Shown here piece by piece: positions 1 through 4,932 of a stretch of 12,989 bases of DNA. How positions within the stretch are numbered: the stretch's first letter is position 1; the number at the start of each line of letters is the position of its first letter. The notes under the pieces were generated by a model, which worked only from the letters and a program-made list of their open reading frames with translations, was not told where the DNA came from and did not search any database. Both the position numbers and the translations under genes were made by a program. Source of the stretch: an uncultured bacterium (GTDB taxonomy: Bacteria > Actinomycetota > Coriobacteriia > Coriobacteriales > Coriobacteriaceae); NCBI GenBank assembly GCA_905215225.1, contig CAJMPM010000014.1, positions 1 to 12,989 on the forward strand. Reading direction: 5' to 3'.

Positions 1-165
1 AAATCCGAATCCGGTCAGCTCAACGAGATCACCTCCTATCTTTCTTCAGCAACTATCGGCGTGCAGAAGTCATCTGCCTCGCAGGATGCGCTTTCGCGCG
101 CAGGCATCAACGCCCAGCAGAAGACCTACAACAACGTCAACGAGTGCTTTGCGGCGCTTGAGTCC
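1..165 (+). other. Segment resembling an amino-acid ABC transporter substrate-binding protein, in frame with selB
   Basis: The first ~55 codons encode TIGVQKSSASQDAL (residues 18-31) followed by KTYNNVNECFAALESGD (residues 41-57). This is the pattern seen in lobe two of polar amino-acid binding proteins: a GVQxGSSAQD segment, then a TYxxVNxxFxALxSGD segment. SelB normally has the end of its EF-Tu-like domain here. The similarity fades at about codon 55, where SelB-like sequence takes over within AALESGD, a phrase plausible in both families. It could be a true in-frame fusion, a recombination scar or an assembly join. The assignment is made by eye only. Confidence 0.45.
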
Positions 166-951
166 GGCGATACCGCGGGCGGTGTGGGCGCTTGGCTGGC
201 GCTGCAGATGCTGCCAGTTACGGCGGTTGATGTTGCCGACGCTTTGGATCTTGGTGTCGGCGAGGTCGATGCCGCACTGCGCGGGTTGGTGTCGCAGGGC
301 TCTGTTCGCAAGCTTGCTGTGGGTGATGCGGTCTACTTGGCGGACGCCGTGGTGCTCGACGCTGCGATGGATGCGCTGGCGGCGACCCTGTCAGCCATGC
401 ACGCGGCGTCTCCCAAGGAGACGGGCTTTACGCCCGGCGCCGTTGCCCATGCTGCGTGGCCTGCCGCTGATGATGGCGTTGCCGCGGCTCTGATTGCCGA
501 GGGCTGCTCGCGTGGCGTGTGTGCCGCCGAGGGTGCCGAGGTATTCGACCCGCACTCCGCTGCCGCCGCGGCGCGTGTGGTGCGCGAGGCCTGCGAACGT
601 ATCGTTGCCTTGCTGGACGAAGCCGGCCTCGATGCACCGATATTGCCCGAGGTGGGCGAGCAGTTGCAGCTCGATCGCGACACCATGACGCGTGCCCTGC
701 GCGAGCTTTCGCTCAACCGCTCGATCGTTAAGGTCGAACGCGACGTTGCCCTGTCCGCTGCTGCCGAGGCCCATGCGCGTGAGCTCGTCGCCGCCGCCAT
801 TGAGGCGGCCGGCGGCGCTGCCACCACGAGCGTACTGCGCGAGGCCCTGGGTGTGTCGCGCAAACGTGCCATCAGCATCTTGGAGCACCTGGATGCCGTG
901 CGCTTTACGGTGCTCGACAAGGATGCCGGCGGCCTGCGCTCCCTGCGCTAG
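1..951 (+). CDS. selB: SelB, selenocysteine-specific elongation factor, C-terminal part (5' end outside the window or rearranged)
   Basis: The reading frame is open from the first base of the window to a TAG stop, giving 316 residues with no start visible. From about residue 55 on it is a run of small alanine-rich winged-helix-like units, as in the C-terminal arm of SelB, which grips the SECIS hairpin in selenoprotein mRNAs. The last unit (about residues 284-298, GVSRKRAISILEHLD) matches the usual SelB ending, a GxSRKxAxxLLExLD-type helix. The GTPase and EF-Tu-like domains that deliver Sec-tRNA to the ribosome are not present. The selenocysteine tRNA gene begins 36 bp after the stop, which strongly supports the call. 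The first ~55 residues do not look like SelB and are described separately, so this may be a truncated or chimeric gene. Confidence 0.75.
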   Translation, partial: KSESGQLNEITSYLSSATIGVQKSSASQDALSRAGINAQQKTYNNVNECFAALESGDTAGGVGAWLALQMLPVTAVDVADALDLGVGEVDAALRGLVSQGSVRKLAVGDAVYLADAVVLDAAMDALAATLSAMHAASPKETGFTPGAVAHAAWPAADDGVAAALIAEGCSRGVCAAEGAEVFDPHSAAAAARVVREACERIVALLDEAGLDAPILPEVGEQLQLDRDTMTRALRELSLNRSIVKVERDVALSAAAEAHARELVAAAIEAAGGAATTSVLREALGVSRKRAISILEHLDAVRFTVLDKDAGGLRSLR

Positions 952-966
952 ATTGGCTGCTCGGTT

Positions 967-975
967 TGGTAAAAT
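967..975 (+). promoter_or_regulatory. Extended -10 promoter of selC
   Basis: TGGTAAAAT fits the extended -10 consensus TGnTATAAT. It sits 12 bp before the first base of the tRNA, so initiation would fall a few bases upstream of it. No -35 element is recognisable at the expected distance, which falls inside the selB stop region. Confidence 0.5.
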
Positions 976-987
976 ACCGCCGCACTT

Positions 988-1084
988 GGGAACGGATGGG
1001 CTCCGGTGGGCTCCGCGGTCCTCAAAACCGTTGCGAGGCGTGCAAAACGTCTTGGATGTGTTCGATTCACATACGTTCCCGCCA
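988..1084 (+). tRNA. selC: tRNA-Sec (anticodon TCA)
   Basis: This 97-nt gene encodes the tRNA that reads UGA as selenocysteine. The acceptor 5' strand GGGAACGG (988-995) faces ACGTTCCC (1073-1080), followed by discriminator G and an encoded CCA. The D-arm loop carries TCCGGTGG, as in E. coli selC. The anticodon stem GCGGT/ACCGT encloses CCTCAAA with anticodon TCA at 1022-1024. The long variable arm pairs GAGGCG (1035-1040) with CGTCTT (1048-1053). The T stem is ATGTG/CACAT around TTCGATT. The acceptor plus T-stem arrangement is the bacterial 8+5 form, but the eighth acceptor pair would be G995·A1073, a mismatch. The gene sits between selB and mobA and appears to have its own promoter and terminator. 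Confidence 0.95.
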
Positions 1085-1092
1085 TACGCTAC

Positions 1093-1148
1093 CAGCGCTT
1101 TTGTGCTCGCGGTCTTGCTGCGTGCCGCAAAGGCGCTGTTTTGTTTTT
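1093..1148 (+). terminator. Intrinsic terminator of selC
   Basis: CAGCGCTTTT (1093-1102) pairs with AAAGGCGCTG (1129-1138) through ten pairs including one G-U. An inner GCGG/CCGC stem (1109-1112 with 1125-1128) stacks above it. The hairpin is followed immediately by TTTTGTTTTT. It starts 8 bp after the tRNA CCA end. Confidence 0.75.
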
Positions 1149-1183
1149 GCATGGGTTTGCCGGGCCTCCCGCTTTATCGGCGA

Positions 1184-1192
1184 TGGTATTAG
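1184..1192 (+). promoter_or_regulatory. Possible extended -10 promoter of mobA
   Basis: TGGTATTAG resembles an extended -10 and lies between the selC terminator and mobA. Transcription would start near 1199 and leave about 40 nt of leader before the chosen mobA ATG. No -35 is seen. Confidence 0.3.
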
Positions 1193-1239
1193 GCTTCGTG
1201 TGTTGGGTTTTGAGCATGCCGATGGGGGTGGTTTGCCGT

Positions 1240-1872
1240 ATGACTACCGTAAGACGTGCCGATCTTTCTTGTGTCGTCCAGGCGGGCGGGTTGTCGTCGC
1301 GCATGGGCTGCGATAAGGCACGCATGGCGTTTTGCGGCGAGCCGCTCATCGAGCGCGTGCTGGACCGGCTGGCGCCAGTTGCCGGCGAGTTGGTCGTGAC
1401 GACGTCGCGTCCCAGCGAGCTTGCCTACCTTGAGGAGCGCACGTTTGGCGGCCTGGTGCCGCGTGTGGTGGCGGACCTTGAAGGCTCTGCGGGCGCCATG
1501 CGCGGCATCGCGAGCTCGTTGGCTGCGGCTCGGCTGCCTCTCGTGGCGATCGTTGCCTGCGATATGCCGTTTGTCTCGCCGGAACTCATCGGCGCGCTTG
1601 CCGGTCATGTTGAGGCCGAGGCGCTCGATGCGTGCGTGCCGCGTGAGGAGCGGGGGATTGAGCCGCTTTGCGCCGTCTGGCGCCGTGACGCGTGTGTGCC
1701 CGTTGCCCATGAGCTGCTTGCCTGCGACCGCCAGCGCATTCGCTGCCTGATCAATCGCGTTCAGGCCGGTTATATGGATGAGCCGCAGATCGTTAAGGCC
1801 GCGGGTTCGACGCTCTGCTTCGAGAACGTCAATACGCCCGAGGAGTTTGCGGCGGCCGAGTTGCTCGCCTAG
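1240..1872 (+). CDS. mobA: MobA, molybdenum cofactor guanylyltransferase
   Basis: This 210-residue protein is close to the usual MobA length. It would transfer GMP from GTP to molybdopterin, making the guanine dinucleotide form used by formate dehydrogenases and related enzymes in the cytoplasm. The nucleotide-binding signature QAGGLSSRMGCDK (residues 14-26) matches the MobA LAGGxSxRMGxDK pattern. CDMPFV (107-112) is the family's conserved metal-site region, and NVNTPEEF near the end is also typical. The frame stays open upstream into selC, but a start there would overlap the tRNA. ATG 1240 is preferred because GGGGGTGG (1224-1231) lies eight bases before it; ATG 1216 and 1222 lack good ribosome sites. 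The related MocA (cytidylyltransferase) is less likely given the AGG signature. The DUF3343 gene follows after 15 bp, so the two are probably cotranscribed. Confidence 0.88.
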   Translation: MTTVRRADLSCVVQAGGLSSRMGCDKARMAFCGEPLIERVLDRLAPVAGELVVTTSRPSELAYLEERTFGGLVPRVVADLEGSAGAMRGIASSLAAARLPLVAIVACDMPFVSPELIGALAGHVEAEALDACVPREERGIEPLCAVWRRDACVPVAHELLACDRQRIRCLINRVQAGYMDEPQIVKAAGSTLCFENVNTPEEFAAAELLA

Positions 1873-1887
1873 ACGATTGGAGTTGCC

Positions 1888-2283
1888 ATGTCTCACGATA
1901 TTTGTCCCGACACGGGAGAACCTTGCACTTGCGATGGGTCCGAGCCTTGCACCTGCGGCTGTGGCTGCTGTGGACATACGGCCGAGGAAGAGGCAGCGGC
2001 GGCTGCGTATCGCGAGTCGCACCGCGAGGCCTCGTTTGGCGATGCCCCTGATCACGAACGCAAGATCATCGTTTCGTTCGATAGCACCTTCGATGTGATG
2101 GAATGCGAACAGCTGTGTCTTGCCGCCGGCGTGCCCGGGCGGATTATGCCGCTGCCGGGCTCCATTACCGCCGGCTGCGGGCTGTGCTGGGTCATGCCGT
2201 TCTCCGGCGATGCGCTCGCCGCCTTCCGCGCCGCCACCGAGGGCCGCGTAGCCCCCGCCGACTATCATCAGCTCGTCCTCTAA
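1888..2283 (+). CDS. DUF3343 putative Se/S carrier-like protein with cysteine-rich N-terminus
   Basis: This 131-residue protein has two parts. Residues 1-30 hold eight cysteines (6, 13, 15, 21, 23, 25, 27, 28) in a CTC/CGCGCC pattern that looks able to bind metal or to be redox-active. After an acidic, alanine-rich linker, residues 58-112 resemble DUF3343: a strand, a short STFDVMECEQLC helix, a GVPGRIMPLP strand, then GCGLCWV with Cys97 and Cys100. DUF3343 proteins are annotated as putative selenium/sulfur carriers and tend to occur with YedF and selenium genes; no reaction has been shown that I know of. A clear ribosome site (TTGGAG) precedes the ATG. The position after mobA and near selB/selC supports a role in selenium or sulfur delivery, but that remains inference. 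Confidence 0.75.
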   Translation: MSHDICPDTGEPCTCDGSEPCTCGCGCCGHTAEEEAAAAAYRESHREASFGDAPDHERKIIVSFDSTFDVMECEQLCLAAGVPGRIMPLPGSITAGCGLCWVMPFSGDALAAFRAATEGRVAPADYHQLVL

Positions 2284-2291
2284 CCGTCAGC

Positions 2292-2326
2292 ACCACCACA
2301 AAGGTGCCTGTCCCCAATGTGGTGGT
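2292..2326 (+). repeat. Palindromic element with 9-bp arms, REP-like
   Basis: ACCACCACA (2292-2300) and TGTGGTGGT (2318-2326) are perfect inverted arms around a 17-base centre containing AAGGTGCCTGTCCCC. There is no T-run after it, so it is a poor terminator. From memory, GGGGACAGGCACC-type cores recur in short palindromes dispersed in several bacterial groups, some near Y1-type (REP-associated) transposases. It starts 8 bp after the DUF3343 stop codon. The rest of the gap to gdhA (2327-2540) is AT-richer and holds two similar stretches, TTTGGAACACG and TTTGAAACACG, and the gdhA promoter region. Confidence 0.5.
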
Positions 2327-2444
2327 TTGGAACACGTGGACGAAACAGGTTTGAAACACGGGTTTTGCACGTCAGGCACTCAAAAACGCTTCTACCTGCA
2401 TCGTAATCAAAACGAAACATCTGCTTGTCGGCTTATGTGAAACT

Positions 2445-2474
2445 TTGCTGCAACAGTGCGATATTATCCATACT
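2445..2474 (+). promoter_or_regulatory. Possible gdhA promoter
   Basis: TTGCTG (2445-2450) and CATACT (2469-2474) are separated by 18 bp. TATTAT (2462-2467) is a better -10 by itself but lacks a partner at a normal distance. The lower GC content of the region agrees with a promoter; the exact elements are uncertain. Confidence 0.25.
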
Positions 2475-2540
2475 CGATAAAGCTCGCGGCGCATGGGGCG
2501 CCTCGAACGACACTTTTCTTTTCCATCAATTGGAGGAAGC

Positions 2541-3896
2541 ATGAGCTACACGCAGAAAGTTCTCGAAGAGCTCAAGGCCCGCTATCCCGAGCAGCCTGAG
2601 TTCATCCAGGCCGCGACCGAGATCCTCGGCACCATCCAGCCGGCGCTCGACGCCCACCCCGAGTACGAGGAGGCCGCCCTGCTGGAGCGCCTCGTCGAGC
2701 CCGAGCGCATCGTCATGTTCCGTGTTCCCTGGGTCGACGACCAGGGCAAGGTTCAGGTCAACCGCGGTTACCGTGTCGAGTTCAACTCTGCCATTGGACC
2801 CTACAAGGGCGGCCTGCGCTTTAACCCGACGGTCACCCTGGGTATGCTCAAGTTCCTGGGTCTGGAGCAGATCCTCAAGAACAGCCTGACCACCCTTCCC
2901 ATGGGCGGCGGCAAGGGCGGCTCTGACTTTGACCCCAAGGGCAAGTCCAACAACGAGATTATGCACTTCTGCCAGTCCTTCATGACCGAGCTCTATCGCC
3001 ACATTGGTCCCAACACCGACGTTCCCGCCGGCGACCTGGGCGTTGGCGGCCGCGAGGTTGCCTACCTGTTCGGTCAGTACAAGCGCCTGACCAACGAGTG
3101 GACCGGCGTCCTTACCGGCAAGGGCCTCTCCTTTGGCGGCTCGCTCGCCCGTACCGAGGCCACCGGCTACGGCCTGGCCTACTTTGTGGACGAGTACCTC
3201 AAGAGCCGCGGCGACTCCTTCGAGGGCAAGAACGTCGTCGTTCATGGCTCCGGCAACGTCGCCATCTACGCCGTCCAGAAGGTCTCCCAGCTCGGCGGCA
3301 AGGTGCTCGCATGCTCCGATACCCACGGCTGGGTCGAGGATCCCGACGGCATCGACTACACCGTGCTCGAGCACATCTACAACAAGAAGCGCTCCGGCCA
3401 CGACAAGGGCGTTACGCTCGCTATGTACGTTGACGAGAAGCCCAACGCCGTGTGGCACGAGGGCGACGGCCGTGGCGTTTGGCAGCTGCCCTGCGACATC
3501 GCGCTGCCCTGCGCTCGCGAGAACACGCTGCTGCTCGAGGACGCCCAGGCGCTCGTTGCCAACGGCTGCAAGGTGGTCGGCGAGGGCGCGAACATGCCCA
3601 CGACCATCGAGGCCACGACTTACTTCCAGGAGAACGGCGTTGCCTTTATGCCCGGTAAGGCTGCCAACGCCGGCGGCGTGCGCGTGTCCGGCCTGGAGAT
3701 GAGCCAGAATGCCGAGCACCTGTCCTTGACCTTCGAGGAGGTCGACGGCAAGCTCGAGCAGCTCATGCGCGGCATGTTCCACAACGTGGACGACACCGCC
3801 AAGGAGTACGGCGAGGAGGGCAACTTCGTCATGGGAGCCAACATCGCCGGCTTCCTGAAGGTCGCCGACGCCATGCTCGCCCAGGGCGTCTGCTAA
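2541..3896 (+). CDS. gdhA: Glutamate dehydrogenase, probably NADP-dependent
   Basis: This 451-residue protein is the size of hexameric bacterial GdhA and resembles E. coli GdhA throughout. It interconverts glutamate with 2-oxoglutarate and ammonium in the cytoplasm. The active-site segment LPMGGGKGGSDFDPKGKS contains the catalytic-type Lys125. VPAGDLGVGGRE includes Asp165, and GKGLSFGGS follows. The Rossmann nucleotide motif GSGNVA is at 236-241. CSDTHG (258-263) resembles the SDSSG of NADP-type enzymes, so NADP(H) is favoured, though not proven. ANMPTTIEAT and PGKAANAGGV are also conserved. The start is fixed by GGAGG (2532-2536) just upstream; the frame is open earlier but without support. 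Codons are strongly biased to C-ending forms, as in tig, which suggests high expression. It has its own upstream region and terminator, so it is monocistronic. Confidence 0.95.
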   Translation: MSYTQKVLEELKARYPEQPEFIQAATEILGTIQPALDAHPEYEEAALLERLVEPERIVMFRVPWVDDQGKVQVNRGYRVEFNSAIGPYKGGLRFNPTVTLGMLKFLGLEQILKNSLTTLPMGGGKGGSDFDPKGKSNNEIMHFCQSFMTELYRHIGPNTDVPAGDLGVGGREVAYLFGQYKRLTNEWTGVLTGKGLSFGGSLARTEATGYGLAYFVDEYLKSRGDSFEGKNVVVHGSGNVAIYAVQKVSQLGGKVLACSDTHGWVEDPDGIDYTVLEHIYNKKRSGHDKGVTLAMYVDEKPNAVWHEGDGRGVWQLPCDIALPCARENTLLLEDAQALVANGCKVVGEGANMPTTIEATTYFQENGVAFMPGKAANAGGVRVSGLEMSQNAEHLSLTFEEVDGKLEQLMRGMFHNVDDTAKEYGEEGNFVMGANIAGFLKVADAMLAQGVC

Positions 3897-3922
3897 ATCT
3901 TCGCTCGATATAGCATGTGATG

Positions 3923-3955
3923 AGGCTCCCAGCTATCCGGCTGGGAGCCTTTTTC
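3923..3955 (+). terminator. Intrinsic terminator of gdhA
   Basis: AGGCTCCCAG (3923-3932) and CTGGGAGCCT (3941-3950) form a perfect 10-bp stem with an 8-base loop, followed by TTTTT. Confidence 0.92.
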
Positions 3956-3984
3956 TATGGTGACGATGGCGGCGCCCCCTCGTT

Positions 3985-3993
3985 TGGTACACT
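3985..3993 (+). promoter_or_regulatory. Possible extended -10 promoter of the molybdenum hydroxylase operon
   Basis: TGGTACACT fits TGnTAnnnT and lies 24 bp before the ATG of the FAD-subunit gene, after the gdhA terminator. No convincing -35 is visible. Confidence 0.35.
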
Positions 3994-4017
3994 TAAAAGT
4001 ACTGGACAAGTGGAGAG

Positions 4018-4932
4018 ATGGGGGAGAACGTGCTCAAGTTCGGTACCTACGTCCGTGTTGGAAACGCGGCCGAAGCCTATGAGCTCTTGCAGAAGAACCG
4101 CAACAACAAGATTGTGGGCGGCGGCATCTGGATGCGCCTGGGTTCGCGTCGCGTGGCGACGGCGATTGACCTTTCGGCCTGCGGACTCGATCAGATCGAG
4201 GAGACCGAGACCGAGTTTCGCATCGGCGCCATGTGCACCCTGCGCCAGCTCGAGCGCCATGCCGAGCTTAACGCGCTTGTCAACCATGTCTTTGAGTTCG
4301 CCGTCCACGATATCGTGGGCGTGCAGCTGCGCAATACCGCCACGGTGGGCGGCAGCATCTACGGCCGCTTTGGTGTTTCGGACGTGCTCGCGGCCTTTTT
4401 GGCGCTCTATTCGTACGGTGAGCTGACGGGTGCTGGCCGCGTGCCGCTCGCCGAGTTCGTGGACATGGGCTACGTGCGCGACGTGATCGAGCACGTCGTG
4501 GTCGTTAAGCACGATTACCGTGCAAGCTACGAGGCCGTGCGCAAGGCCGCGACCGACTTCCCCTCCTTAAACGTCACCGCCGCCTGGTGGGACAACAGCT
4601 GGCATGTCACCGTGGGTGCCCGCCCGCTGCGCGCGACCCTGCTGCAGGGCGAGGCATGTGGCCTTACCGCCGAGCAGCCTTCCGAGGACGAGCTGCGCGC
4701 CCTGGCTGCATCCGTGCGTGCCTTGAGCTACGGCACCAACCTGTGGGGCTCGTCCGACTACCGCCGCCGCATCTCGGCCCCGCTTGCCGTCCAGGCCGTG
4801 CGCCGCGCCGCCGGCATCGAGCTTTCGGCCGCGCTTGCCCGCGAGCTCGAGACCGTGCAAGTGCCTAAGTTTGCCACGGACGAGTATTCCTGCCGCCGCG
4901 TGCCCGGCGTCGATTCTAGCGAGGTGCGCTAA
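4018..4932 (+). CDS. Molybdenum hydroxylase FAD-binding subunit (xanthine dehydrogenase family)
   Basis: This protein of 304 residues is the electron-transfer flavoprotein subunit that would pass electrons from the Fe-S/Mo subunit encoded next to an acceptor such as NAD+. It shows the FAD-domain pattern: KIVGGGIWMRLG near residues 31-42 (the pyrophosphate loop), then RNTATVGGSIYGRFGVSD (105-122), where the family has the second FAD-contacting motif. A C-terminal SSDYRRRISAPLAVQAVRR resembles the family's CO-dehydrogenase-flavoprotein-like end. It is longer than the E. coli YgfM protein as I recall it. The start is ambiguous: ATG 4018 has GGAG only two bases upstream, whereas GTG 4030 follows GGGGGAG by three bases and would give MLKFGTYV. 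The stop codon overlaps the ATG of the next gene (TAATG), indicating translational coupling. Confidence 0.88.
   Translation: MGENVLKFGTYVRVGNAAEAYELLQKNRNNKIVGGGIWMRLGSRRVATAIDLSACGLDQIEETETEFRIGAMCTLRQLERHAELNALVNHVFEFAVHDIVGVQLRNTATVGGSIYGRFGVSDVLAAFLALYSYGELTGAGRVPLAEFVDMGYVRDVIEHVVVVKHDYRASYEAVRKAATDFPSLNVTAAWWDNSWHVTVGARPLRATLLQGEACGLTAEQPSEDELRALAASVRALSYGTNLWGSSDYRRRISAPLAVQAVRRAAGIELSAALARELETVQVPKFATDEYSCRRVPGVDSSEVR

Noticed and set aside
1006..1239. A mobA start as far upstream as 1006
   Set aside because: It would begin inside the tRNA-Sec gene and run through its terminator. The ribosome site and protein length favour ATG 1240.
1189..2268. Long open frames on the minus strand opposite mobA, gdhA (2526-3782), the Mo subunit (5991-7802), tig (8045-9403), clpX (10126-11580) and valS (11693-12862)
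   Set aside because: They lie opposite genes with clear motifs, have low-complexity compositions without recognisable domains and lack convincing ribosome sites. GC-rich codon bias produces such shadows.
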